Origin: Bacillaceae bacterium
GTDB lineage: Bacteria > Bacillota > Bacilli > Bacillales > Alkalibacillaceae
Length of the DNA: 64,000 bases
Assembly: GCA_017656265.1 (NCBI GenBank)
Contig: JACDOD010000003.1
Coordinates: 1 to 64,000, forward strand
Reading direction: 5' to 3'
Part shown: positions 56,120 through 64,000 of the stretch, piece after piece
How the letters are laid out: every line of letters begins with the position of its first letter
Position numbering within the stretch: position 1 is the first letter of the stretch
Program-made: the position numbers and the translations under genes
Notes under the pieces: model-generated
Seen by the model: the letters and a program-made list of their open reading frames with translations, nothing else
What the model was told of the DNA's origin: nothing
Database searches by the model: none

Positions 56120-56496
56120 GAGGCTGGGGCAAACGTGCAAAAAGGTTGTGAGTTATCCGAACTACATTCAATCGTAACATGAATGAGTTCGGATTTTTTT
56201 GCTCTGAAAGATAAAAAAGTATTAGATTTGAGCCTATTACAATTGAGAGAAGGATTGTCTAGCTGCAGCGCCCAGCCCCTCGAGCGGCTTCGGTCCCCCT
56301 GCGGCGGCGACAGCCTCCTCGGTGGCCCTCCAGCCGTTTTCGGGGCTAAGCGGGGCGCTTCCGCTTTTCTTTTCAACATGCTTCGCTTTCCGTGGGCACG
56401 GCCTAAGGCTTCCTCGACAACTCATTCTTCGTTGTCTGCGGGATTTTCGGCTCGTGCTGTTCCCACAGGAGTCTCGCATGTTGACTACGTTAATTT
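56120..56496 (-). repeat. Long intergenic repeat, copy C (inverted), with GC-rich insert
   Basis: Read on the minus strand it matches copies A and B: GTAGTCAACATGCGAGACTC, GAGGAAGCCTTAGGCC, and the hairpin ATCCGAACTCATTCATG...GTAGTTCGGAT (56155-56194). It contains a GC-rich unit at 56257-56370 beginning TGTCTAGCTGCAGCGC and rich in CCCCTCGAG and GGGGCTAAG, a type of intergenic sequence common in Bacillaceae genomes. GC content is far above the neighbours. Forward and reverse open frames over it are not genes. Confidence 0.75.
56155..56201 (+). terminator. Hairpin terminator of the amino-acid transporter, formed by repeat copy C
   Basis: ATCCGAACTACATTCA pairs with TGAATGAGTTCGGAT and is followed by TTTTTTTG, 75 bases after the ATPase stop. 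The outer part of the repeat thus serves as terminator. Confidence 0.75.
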
Positions 56497-56646
56497 ATCC
56501 TTTAGTCAATTTATTCGTCTTTTTAAAGCTCATTTTTTTATGTGCCAGCCTCACCTTACGCTACATTCAAAAACTTTCTTGTTGTTGAAGTTTTTGGGCG
56601 TAGCTGAAAGAATAATACTTTTCCACATTCCACAACAAAAACCAGG

Positions 56647-57129
56647 CTATTTTCTATTAAACATCAGGTAAAAGCCAATCATGATCAATACAACTGGCCA
56701 AAATTTCTCAATATAGGTGAAGAATTGGTCAAGCCAAAAGAACCAGCCTGGCTTTACAGAAGAAAAAATGGAAAAAATCGAGAGAATAACGAGAAAAAGA
56801 CCAATCCATAGACCTCTTTTTGTCTGCTGATATTTTAACAGAAATGCAATGCCCAGGATAAATAAATAAACTCCCCAGTGGTCAATCCAAAACGAATAGT
56901 GATGGATTCCATGAAGATGGATGCCAAGTCCAAGCAGAGCAGCACCCGGGAACACATTTTGTTTGACGCCCCCTGTATATGCATTAACCAGAAAAGCAAT
57001 CCCAACAATCATTAAAATCGTTGGCCAGGAATAAAAATTAGAAAGAATAGGGATGGAAAATTGCCTCAATAAGAAATAAAAACCAAGTCCAATGAGCAAA
57101 ATACTTAAAAAGGTATTTTTGTTACCCAA
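56647..57129 (-). CDS. ysxD: Membrane protein YsxD-like
   Basis: This 160-residue protein has about five short hydrophobic segments arranged as two repeats (FLSILLIGLGFYFLLRQFSI and GVYLFILGIAFLLKYQQTKR), of the LiaI/LiaF-type transmembrane domain (DUF5668-like). The place between ysxC and hemA fits B. subtilis ysxD. It is transcribed opposite to its neighbours. The function is unknown. The family is often linked to cell-envelope stress systems. Confidence 0.78.
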   Translation of the reverse strand: MGNKNTFLSILLIGLGFYFLLRQFSIPILSNFYSWPTILMIVGIAFLVNAYTGGVKQNVFPGAALLGLGIHLHGIHHYSFWIDHWGVYLFILGIAFLLKYQQTKRGLWIGLFLVILSIFSIFSSVKPGWFFWLDQFFTYIEKFWPVVLIMIGFYLMFNRK

Positions 57130-57337
57130 AATGGAACCTCCATTTCTATGTATTTCATCGAAAATTCATCTGAATCATGACAGGCCATTAAATGGTTTTC
57201 TTGCCTGAATGACCGATTTTGTGGTAAGGTACTAGGGGTAATAAAATATGTTCGGATTGTGAATCACATCATCATGTTATCATAACCATTTCATAATATG
57301 TTCATTTTTTTTAAGAAAATCGTCACATTTTGCATGT

Positions 57338-57343
57338 TATAAT
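57338..57343 (+). promoter_or_regulatory. Possible -10 element of the hem operon
   Basis: TATAAT in the context TGCATGTTATAATAAG, 50 bases before hemA (extended TG is not present at the right distance). I see no convincing -35 element and no clear PerR box at it. Confidence 0.35.
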
Positions 57344-57392
57344 AAGCTTAACAGCAAGTTGAGGGGATTAGTGTTTCAAAGGGGTGAGACAA

Positions 57393-58769
57393 ATGAAAAT
57401 CATCGTCGTTGGAGTCAATTATCGGACTGCCCCTGTGGAAATTCGTGAACGGCTCACGTTTTCTGAGGAACATTTGCATGAAGCTATGATTTCTTTAAAT
57501 CAGCAAAAAAGCGTCCTAGAAAATGTGATTATTTCCACATGTAACCGGACCGAAATCTATGCAGTCGCAGATCAGCTTCATACCGGACGTTATTATGTGA
57601 AAAAGTTTATAGCTGACTGGTTTTCTATGGACGTGAAAGAAATCTCGCCTTATCTTTTTATTAAAGAGGAAGAAGAGGCGGTTGAGCACCTTTTCCGTTT
57701 AACATGTGGCCTTGAGTCCATGGTTCTTGGAGAAACACAGATTCTCGGGCAGGTCAAACAAGCCTTTTTGTTAGCCCAGGATCATCATGCGACCGGAACT
57801 ATCTTTAATGAATTGTTCAAGCAGGCAGTTACGCTGGCGAAACGTGCTCATAAAGAGACTGAAATTGGCGAAAACGCAGTTTCTGTTAGTTATGCTGCTG
57901 TCGAACTGGCGAAAAAGATTTTTGGAGAACTGGAATATAAACACGTGGCGATTTTAGGTGCGGGAAAAATGGGTGAGCTGGCTGTTCAGAACTTGCACGG
58001 TTCAGGAGCCAAACAGATTACCGTACTAAACCGCACGCTGAAAAAAGCAGAATCCCTTGCGGAAAAATTCAGCGGAGAAGCCAGAACGATTCAGGACCTT
58101 GATAATGTGTTGAGGGTTGCAGATATCGTCATCAGTTCAACAGGAGCGAATGATTATATTTTAACGAAGGAGTCACTGGCACCCGTTCTGAAATCAAGAA
58201 AAGGGAAACCACTGTTTATCGTTGATATAGCTGTTCCGCGGAACGTTGATCCAGTGATCCACGAACTGGAAAATGTGTTCCTGTATGATATTGATGACCT
58301 CCAAGGCATTGTGGACAAAAACTTAGAAGCTCGGCAGCTGGCTGCTGAACAGATTGAGCAATTCATTGCCGCTGAAATTGAAACATTTAATGAATGGGTG
58401 CAAACACTGGGGGTTGTACCTGTAATTTCTGCGTTACGGCAAAAAGCATTATCGATTCAGGAAGAAACGATGAAATCGATTGAGCGAAAAATGCCTGATT
58501 TAACTGATCGGGAGAAAAAAGTGCTGAACAAGCATACGAAAAGCATTATCAATCAGATGCTGAAGGAACCGATTTTACAGGCTAAAGAAATGGCAGGTCA
58601 GCATAACGCCGAAGAAACACTTGAACTCTTCACCAGAATTTTCGGTATTGAAGATGAAGTTCAGCTTGAGCTGGAAAAGCAAAATCATAAATATAAGCAA
58701 GTAAGCGGAAATAAAGCTAAAGGAAAGTTGTCCTTTCCATCCATGGAAAAAACCTCTATTCATTCGTAA
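57393..58769 (+). CDS. hemA: Glutamyl-tRNA reductase
   Basis: The 458-residue enzyme reduces glutamyl-tRNA(Glu) to glutamate-1-semialdehyde with NADPH, the first step of tetrapyrrole synthesis by the C5 route. The catalytic Cys lies in [13 protein letters not shown] (about 50). [15 protein letters not shown] (about 108) and the NADPH-binding [12 protein letters not shown] (about 189) are clear. I start at ATG 57393 after AAAGGGGTGAG. It is the first gene of hemAXCDBL. Confidence 0.97.
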   Translation: MKIIVVGVNYRTAPVEIRERLTFSEEHLHEAMISLNQQKSVLENVIISTCNRTEIYAVADQLHTGRYYVKKFIADWFSMDVKEISPYLFIKEEEEAVEHLFRLTCGLESMVLGETQILGQVKQAFLLAQDHHATGTIFNELFKQAVTLAKRAHKETEIGENAVSVSYAAVELAKKIFGELEYKHVAILGAGKMGELAVQNLHGSGAKQITVLNRTLKKAESLAEKFSGEARTIQDLDNVLRVADIVISSTGANDYILTKESLAPVLKSRKGKPLFIVDIAVPRNVDPVIHELENVFLYDIDDLQGIVDKNLEARQLAAEQIEQFIAAEIETFNEWVQTLGVVPVISALRQKALSIQEETMKSIERKMPDLTDREKKVLNKHTKSIINQMLKEPILQAKEMAGQHNAEETLELFTRIFGIEDEVQLELEKQNHKYKQVSGNKAKGKLSFPSMEKTSIHS

Positions 58770-58786
58770 GGAGAAAGGATAACCGT

Positions 58787-59611
58787 ATGTTTAGTCTGGA
58801 TTATAAATGGATTTATGAGTTAATGATTTTTTTGTATGCGATTAGTTTAATCGGATATTTCATAGATTTTGTACAGCAAAACCGGAGGGTCAATCGTTTG
58901 GCCTTCTGGTTCCTTTCTATGGTTTGGATTTTACAAACCATTTTTTTATTCGGTAAAATGTTAAATACAAAGCAATTTTATTTTTTAACCATCTATGATG
59001 GTCTTTATTTTTATGCCTGGATTTTAATCACTTTTTCGATGATTATTAATCGCTTGTTCCGGGTAGATTTTTTTGTGTTCTTTACGAATGTTGTCGGTTT
59101 TTTTATTATGACCCTGCATATTTCGACCAGAGCTCAATTAGTGGAGAATATACACACAAACGAGATCGTCGGAGATATTCTGATCATTCATATTGCAGTG
59201 GCTCTATTATCTTATGGCATATTCACACTATCTTTTATTTTTGCACTCATGTTTTTGCTTCAATATACCCTTTTAAAAAAGAAAAAATGGAGTTCACAAT
59301 TAAAAAGGCTGGGAAACCTGGATCAGCTTGATTATTTCTCTTTTTTGTCGGTGTTAATGGGTGTTCCGATTTTAATGATTGCTATTATTTTAGGGGTTTT
59401 ATGGGCATATATTTCTGGCGAAACTTTTTACTGGTATGATATCAAGACCATCGGCTCCTTTATCGTATTAGGTGTATATGTCAGTTATTTAATCCTACGT
59501 GTGATGAAAGGATTACAGGGAAAGCAAATCGCTGTTTTTAATGTTTATGCTTTTCTTTTCTTACTGGTCAATTACTTCTTATTCAGCACACTATCTAACT
59601 TTCATTTTTAG
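58787..59611 (+). CDS. hemX: HemX, CcsA-like membrane protein
   Basis: The 274-residue protein has eight membrane segments of the cytochrome c assembly (CcsA) family, with the conserved HIAVALLSYGIFTLSFIFAL (about 135-154). In B. subtilis HemX lowers the HemA level after transcription. It is 17 bases from hemA. Confidence 0.94.
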   Translation: MFSLDYKWIYELMIFLYAISLIGYFIDFVQQNRRVNRLAFWFLSMVWILQTIFLFGKMLNTKQFYFLTIYDGLYFYAWILITFSMIINRLFRVDFFVFFTNVVGFFIMTLHISTRAQLVENIHTNEIVGDILIIHIAVALLSYGIFTLSFIFALMFLLQYTLLKKKKWSSQLKRLGNLDQLDYFSFLSVLMGVPILMIAIILGVLWAYISGETFYWYDIKTIGSFIVLGVYVSYLILRVMKGLQGKQIAVFNVYAFLFLLVNYFLFSTLSNFHF

Positions 59612-59626
59612 TCAGGAGGAAGAAGC

Positions 59627-60559
59627 ATGCGAAAAATCGTTGTAGGTTCCCGCAGAAGTCAATTAGCTCTCACCCAGACAAAATGGGTAATCGAGCAGCT
59701 TGAAAAACAAAAAGGCCCTTTTTCTTTTGACATTAAAGAAATTGTCACGAAGGGAGATAAAATCCTGGATGTAACTCTCTCGAAAGTAGGCGGGAAAGGT
59801 CTATTTGTCAAAGAGATTGAGCAGGCTATGTTTGATCACGAAATCGATATGGCTGTTCACAGTATGAAAGATATGCCTGCAGAATTGCCGGAAGGATTGA
59901 TGATCGCTTCCGTACCTGTGCGGGAGGATCACCGGGATGCATTTATTTCAAAGGAGGGCAAATCCCTCATGGAATTGCCTGAAGGGTCTGTTGTGGGAAC
60001 AAGCAGTCTGAGAAGAAGCGCACAAATTCTTGCGGTACGTCCCGACTTAAACATTCAATCAATAAGGGGAAATATCGATACAAGGCTTAGAAAATTAGAA
60101 GAAGAAGATTTTGATGCTATTGTTTTGGCCGCCGCAGGGCTGAAAAGAATGGGATGGTCTGATGATGTGGTGACGGAATATCTGGAACCGGATGTCTGTG
60201 TACCTGCTGTAGGTCAGGGAGCATTGGCTATTGAATGCCGGGAAAGTGATCAGGAGCTAAGGGAACTCCTTCAGTCCATTAATCATAAAAAAACGGAGGC
60301 TGCTGTAACTGCAGAGCGTACATTTCTACATCTCATGGAGGGCGGATGCCAGGTGCCGATTGCAGGCTATGCCTTTATGGATGGGGATTACATCGTATTA
60401 AAAGCTCTTGTTGCTTCACCGGACGGATCCAATGTTCTGTCTGAGACTGTTCAAGGAAAAGATCCGGTTGCAGTAGGCAAAGAAGTTTTTGATTTATTGT
60501 CCAAAAAAGGTGCAAAAGATTTAATTGATCAGGTGAAAAAGGAGCTAGATCAGTCATGA
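59627..60559 (+). CDS. hemC: Porphobilinogen deaminase (hydroxymethylbilane synthase)
   Basis: The 310-residue enzyme joins four porphobilinogens. It has [14 protein letters not shown] (about 7), [20 protein letters not shown] (about 45), [20 protein letters not shown] (about 130), and the cofactor-binding Cys in [13 protein letters not shown] (about 242). Its stop codon overlaps the hemD start. Confidence 0.97.
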   Translation: MRKIVVGSRRSQLALTQTKWVIEQLEKQKGPFSFDIKEIVTKGDKILDVTLSKVGGKGLFVKEIEQAMFDHEIDMAVHSMKDMPAELPEGLMIASVPVREDHRDAFISKEGKSLMELPEGSVVGTSSLRRSAQILAVRPDLNIQSIRGNIDTRLRKLEEEDFDAIVLAAAGLKRMGWSDDVVTEYLEPDVCVPAVGQGALAIECRESDQELRELLQSINHKKTEAAVTAERTFLHLMEGGCQVPIAGYAFMDGDYIVLKALVASPDGSNVLSETVQGKDPVAVGKEVFDLLSKKGAKDLIDQVKKELDQS

Positions 60560-61332
60560 CCCTTCCTCTTGAAGGAAAGAGGATTTTAATAACAAGAGGA
60601 AAAAAGCAGTCTGCCTCCATCAGCAGGAAGATTCAACAAAATGGGGGGATTCCCGTAGCGGTTCCTCTCCTTGCCTTTGAACCATTCAGGGATTCGAACA
60701 ACCAGAACATATTGCAGTCACTTGATGAGTATGACTGGATCGTTTTCACCAGTGCAAATGGCGTAAAATTCTTTTTTGAAAGTTTAACGTTCTATAACAT
60801 CTCACCTGAAGCACTCAGCCATATTAAAGTTGCTTCGATTGGGTCCAAAACTACGGAAGCACTGGCATCATTCCAGGTTTCAGCAGATTTTCAGCCAGGC
60901 ACTTTTCAGGCTGATGTATTTGGTCCTGAATTTCTTCAGCGTCATCATCCAGACCATGTGCTGTTTGTAAGAGGGAATTTATCAAGACCAGTCATACCGG
61001 AATTTTTCAAAAAAAATAGTGTGTCATATACTCCAATTACGGTATATCGGACTGTGGTAAACATCAAAGCAAGGGATTTGCTTCAGCAGGAACTGAAAAA
61101 AGAACAGCTTGATGTTCTGACGTTTGCCAGCCCATCTGCCGTGGATGCCTTTTTTGAATTAGGGGATTCTTTTATAACAGAGATGCATTTACATACATTG
61201 TGCCTTTGTATTGGCCCTACCACAAAAGAAAAAGCAGCTGAAAGGGGCTTTAAGAAAATCTTAATACCTGATGAATATATCGCATCAGGCATGATTCAAA
61301 AATTAGTACAATATTTCCAGGAAGAAGGGTGA
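60556..61332 (+). CDS. hemD: Uroporphyrinogen-III synthase
   Basis: The 258-residue product cyclises hydroxymethylbilane with inversion of ring D. The two-domain fold is poorly conserved in sequence, but [37 protein letters not shown] (about 54) and [16 protein letters not shown] (about 180) are typical. It overlaps hemC by four bases (ATGA). Confidence 0.95.
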   Translation: MTLPLEGKRILITRGKKQSASISRKIQQNGGIPVAVPLLAFEPFRDSNNQNILQSLDEYDWIVFTSANGVKFFFESLTFYNISPEALSHIKVASIGSKTTEALASFQVSADFQPGTFQADVFGPEFLQRHHPDHVLFVRGNLSRPVIPEFFKKNSVSYTPITVYRTVVNIKARDLLQQELKKEQLDVLTFASPSAVDAFFELGDSFITEMHLHTLCLCIGPTTKEKAAERGFKKILIPDEYIASGMIQKLVQYFQEEG

Positions 61333-61337
61333 ATAAA

Positions 61338-62315
61338 ATGAGTGATTTAACATTTGATCGTCATCGCCGTTTGCGAATGACTGAAAGCATGCGTGCACTG
61401 GTGAGAGAAACCCATTTATTAAAAGAGGACCTGATTTATCCGATTTTTGTCGTAGAGGGAGAAGGAATTAAAGAAGAAGTTCCATCCATGCCAGGCGTCT
61501 ATCATATTTCCCTTGATTATTTGACAGAGGAAATGAAAGAAGTAGAGTCTTTAGGGATCCGTTCTGTGATCGTGTTCGGGGTACCGAAGGAAAAAGACGA
61601 AAAGGGATCCCAGGCTTATTGTGAACATGGCATTGTACAGAGAGCCATTCGTCAAATTAAGAACGATGTACCTTCTTTAACCGTCATTGCGGATACTTGT
61701 CTGTGCCAGTACACTTCCCACGGTCATTGCGGCATTGTTAACGATGGAGAAATTGTAAATGATGAGTCTCTGGAATTGCTGGCAGAAACCGCAGTAAGCC
61801 AGGCAAAGGCAGGAGCAGACATCATTGCTCCGTCCAATATGATGGATGGCTTTGTAACGGCCATTCGAAAAGGGCTCGATGAAGCAGGGTTTAAATATAC
61901 ACCGATCATGTCGTATGCAATAAAATATGCTTCCTCCTTTTATGGCCCGTTCCGTGATGCAGCCCATTCAACACCACAGTTTGGGGACCGCCGCACTTAT
62001 CAGATGGATCCTGCCAATCGTCTGGAGGCTATGCGGGAAGCAAAATCTGATATTAAAGAGGGAGCAGATTTTCTGATCGTTAAGCCTGCTCTGGCTTATC
62101 TCGATATCATTCGGGAAATCAGGGATGAGCATCCAGTTCCAGTTGTTGCTTATAATGTCAGCGGTGAATATTCTCTGGTCAAGGCTGCTGCACAAAATGG
62201 CTGGGTAGATGAAAAAGAGATCGTGCTTGAAAAGTTAACAGCGATGAAACGGGCTGGTGCGGATTTAATCATTACGTATTTTGCAAAAGATGTGGCAAGA
62301 TGGCTTAATCAATAA
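61338..62315 (+). CDS. hemB: Porphobilinogen synthase (ALA dehydratase)
   Basis: The 325-residue enzyme joins two 5-aminolevulinates. The cysteine-rich metal site is [14 protein letters not shown] (about 117-130), which points to a zinc-type enzyme. The Schiff-base lysines lie in [17 protein letters not shown] (about 197) and [12 protein letters not shown] (about 250). I start at ATG 61338 after GAAGGGTG. A GTG nine bases earlier overlaps the hemD stop. Confidence 0.97.
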   Translation: MSDLTFDRHRRLRMTESMRALVRETHLLKEDLIYPIFVVEGEGIKEEVPSMPGVYHISLDYLTEEMKEVESLGIRSVIVFGVPKEKDEKGSQAYCEHGIVQRAIRQIKNDVPSLTVIADTCLCQYTSHGHCGIVNDGEIVNDESLELLAETAVSQAKAGADIIAPSNMMDGFVTAIRKGLDEAGFKYTPIMSYAIKYASSFYGPFRDAAHSTPQFGDRRTYQMDPANRLEAMREAKSDIKEGADFLIVKPALAYLDIIREIRDEHPVPVVAYNVSGEYSLVKAAAQNGWVDEKEIVLEKLTAMKRAGADLIITYFAKDVARWLNQ

Positions 62316-62335
62316 AGTGGAAAGGATGAGTTAGC

Positions 62336-63625
62336 ATGGCAAAACATGAACGTTCGGTACAGTTTTATCAGGAGGCCGTGAATTTAATGCCGGGAGGAGT
62401 CAATTCTCCAGTGCGGGCATTCAAATCTGTAAAAATGGACCCCATTTTTATGGAGAAAGGGAAGGGTTCCAAAATTTATGATGTGGATGGAAATGAATAC
62501 ATTGACTATGTTTTAAGCTGGGGACCGCTTATTTTAGGTCATGCCGATGAGCGGGTCGTTGCGGCATTAAAGGATGTTGTTGAAGGTGGGACAAGCTTTG
62601 GTGCTCCGACTGAAATCGAAAATAAACTGGCACAGCTTGTCATTGAGCGGGTACCATCCATTGAAATGGTTCGGATGGTGAACTCAGGTACGGAGGCAAC
62701 GATGAGTGCCCTTCGACTCGCCAGGGGCTATACAGGCCGAGATAAAATCCTTAAATTTGAAGGATGCTATCACGGTCACGGCGATTCACTTCTGATTAAA
62801 GCAGGTTCTGGTGTAGCTACACTGGGTCTTCCGGACAGCCCAGGTGTTCCTGAATCAATTGCTAAAAATACAATAACTGTACCGTATAATGATTTAGAAA
62901 GCGTACAGTATGTATTTGAAAAATTTGGCGATGATCTGGCTGCAGTCATTGTTGAGCCGGTAGCTGGAAATATGGGGGTCGTTCCTCCTCAGGGAGAATT
63001 TTTACAGAAACTGAGAGAAATCACAGAACAACATGGTACGCTGTTAATCTTTGATGAGGTCATGACCGGTTTCCGTGTCGGTTATCACTGTGCTCAGGGT
63101 TATTTTGATGTAACTCCTGATTTAACCTGTCTCGGCAAGGTGATCGGAGGCGGCTTGCCAGTAGGTGCCTATGGCGGCAGGAGAGAAATTATGGAGAAGG
63201 TCGCTCCTACCGGTCCTATTTATCAGGCAGGTACCCTATCCGGAAATCCTCTCGCTATGACAGCAGGATATGAAACTTTGAAAGCCATGACGGAAGAAGC
63301 TTATGCAGATATCAATAAAAAGGCTGACCGATTAGTTGATGGCTTAGGTGATGCGGCAAGCGAATTTGAAATCCCGCACACCATTAATCGTGCAGGTTCT
63401 ATGGTAGGTTTCTTCTTTACCGATAAGGATGTCATTAATTATGAAACAGCCAAATCTTCTGACCTGGACTTGTTTGCAGCATATTATCAGGCCATGATTG
63501 ATGAAGGTGTCTTTTTACCGCCATCCCAGTTTGAAGGGATGTTCCTCTCTACGGCTCATACTGGTGAAGACATTGAAAAAACGATTGAAGCAGCGAGAAG
63601 AGCATTTACAAAAATCAAAGGATAA
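62336..63625 (+). CDS. hemL: Glutamate-1-semialdehyde 2,1-aminomutase
   Basis: The 429-residue PLP enzyme turns the product of HemA into 5-aminolevulinate. It has [15 protein letters not shown] (about 18), [16 protein letters not shown] (about 116), [10 protein letters not shown] (about 240), and the PLP lysine in [17 protein letters not shown] (about 266). The start ATG follows GGAAAGGATG. It is the last gene of the operon. Confidence 0.97.
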   Translation: MAKHERSVQFYQEAVNLMPGGVNSPVRAFKSVKMDPIFMEKGKGSKIYDVDGNEYIDYVLSWGPLILGHADERVVAALKDVVEGGTSFGAPTEIENKLAQLVIERVPSIEMVRMVNSGTEATMSALRLARGYTGRDKILKFEGCYHGHGDSLLIKAGSGVATLGLPDSPGVPESIAKNTITVPYNDLESVQYVFEKFGDDLAAVIVEPVAGNMGVVPPQGEFLQKLREITEQHGTLLIFDEVMTGFRVGYHCAQGYFDVTPDLTCLGKVIGGGLPVGAYGGRREIMEKVAPTGPIYQAGTLSGNPLAMTAGYETLKAMTEEAYADINKKADRLVDGLGDAASEFEIPHTINRAGSMVGFFFTDKDVINYETAKSSDLDLFAAYYQAMIDEGVFLPPSQFEGMFLSTAHTGEDIEKTIEAARRAFTKIKG

Positions 63626-63655
63626 ATAATAAATATTGAATGGTTGTGATTTTCC

Positions 63656-63696
63656 GGTCCTGGATTGATTTCTGGTCATCCCAGGACCATTTTTTA
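63656..63696 (+). terminator. Terminator of the hem operon
   Basis: GGTCCTGG / CCAGGACC closes on a 17-base loop and is followed by ATTTTTTATT, 31 bases after hemL. Confidence 0.85.
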
Positions 63697-63860
63697 TTTA
63701 ACTGAAAGCACGGTCTGCTCTCAAGTCAATCCTGTTTTTTAAAATGAATCGTTTCCGGAGCTGATTATCTTCCCTGTTCTTTACGTAATAATTTCAGCTT
63801 TTCCCACATATATGTTTATTGATAGGGAAGTTATTGGATTTTTTGAGAGGAGGAAGATTA

Positions 63861-64000
63861 TTGAATCAAGAAGGAAATCACCCTTTTCGTTTTGACCTGA
63901 ATGAAACATTATGGTTTCAAAGGGGACAGGAAGTATCCGAACTGGTCGGAATTGCTTTAGAACCTGATATTTCCATTTTTAACAAACATGATTATGTATC
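63861..64000 (+). CDS. spoVID: Spore coat assembly protein SpoVID, 5' end only
   Basis: From a TTG at 63861, six bases after GGAGGAAG, 46 codons stay open to the window edge. NETLWFQRGQEVSELVGIAL and EPDISIFNKHDYV match the N-terminus of SpoVID, which anchors coat encasement on the forespore. In B. subtilis spoVID also follows the hem operon. The rest lies outside the window. Confidence 0.88.
   Translation, partial: MNQEGNHPFRFDLNETLWFQRGQEVSELVGIALEPDISIFNKHDYV

Noticed and set aside
56183-56671. 162-codon forward frame and two GC-rich reverse frames
   Set aside because: They lie on the GC-rich repeat of copy C. The open frames come from its base composition.

Overview
This is a chromosomal segment from a low-GC, endospore-forming Firmicute of the Bacillaceae. 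The evidence is the spore genes (the gerE 3' end at the left edge, gerM, a GerA-type germinant receptor operon, the spoVID 5' end at the right edge) and a gene order that follows the Bacillus subtilis region gerE-ysmB-racE-gerM-rph-ysnA-ysnB ... ilv-leu ... ysoA-tig-clpX-lonB-lonA-ysxC-ysxD-hemAXCDBL-spoVID. An acidic tail on RNase PH, an Asn/Ser/Asp-rich linker in the peptide-binding protein and a very acidic trigger factor would fit a salt- or alkali-tolerant species, but that is only an inference.

Left part (1-7.2 kb): gerE end, a glycerate kinase not expected at this place, ysmB, racE, gerM, rph, rdgB and ysnB. Two tRNA genes follow, Gly-UCC and Arg-UCU, behind a perfect sigma-A promoter. 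The 5' quarter of the Arg tRNA is duplicated 241 bp upstream, and a decayed DUF559 endonuclease fragment lies downstream. From 7.2 to 17.5 kb is a branched-chain amino-acid block: promoter, T-box leader, then ilvB-ilvH-ilvC-leuA-leuB-leuC-leuD-ilvD, which covers most of valine, leucine and isoleucine synthesis.

The middle (17.8-44.3 kb) is the accessory part, where B. subtilis would go almost directly to ysoA. It holds a coiled-coil lipoprotein, a c-di-GMP riboswitch in front of an EAL phosphodiesterase, two metallo-beta-lactamase-fold hydrolases, a chromosomal AimR-like pheromone-receptor relative, a RodA/FtsW-type protein, a CapA-type phosphoesterase, a trypsin-like protease, a GerB-GerA-GerC operon, a LysE exporter, and a REP-associated tyrosine transposase (RAYT) with its REP sequences. 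Then come an appDFABC oligopeptide transporter, whose appD start carries REP sequence in frame, and a histidine kinase/response regulator pair with a membrane-anchored partner.

The right part (44.4-64 kb) is conserved housekeeping: ysoA, tig, clpX, lonB, lonA and ysxC (protein folding, proteolysis, ribosome assembly), an inserted polar amino-acid ABC transporter, ysxD, and the hemAXCDBL operon that makes uroporphyrinogen precursors from glutamyl-tRNA.

The signals most worth a second look are the REP/RAYT unit and its invasion of the appD reading frame, the AimR-like protein that seems to lack an intact DNA-binding domain and has no recognisable AimP partner, the riboswitch-controlled EAL gene, a long intergenic repeat family present three times, and the kinase/regulator/anchored-protein trio. 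I saw no CRISPR array, prophage or recognisable new defence system.
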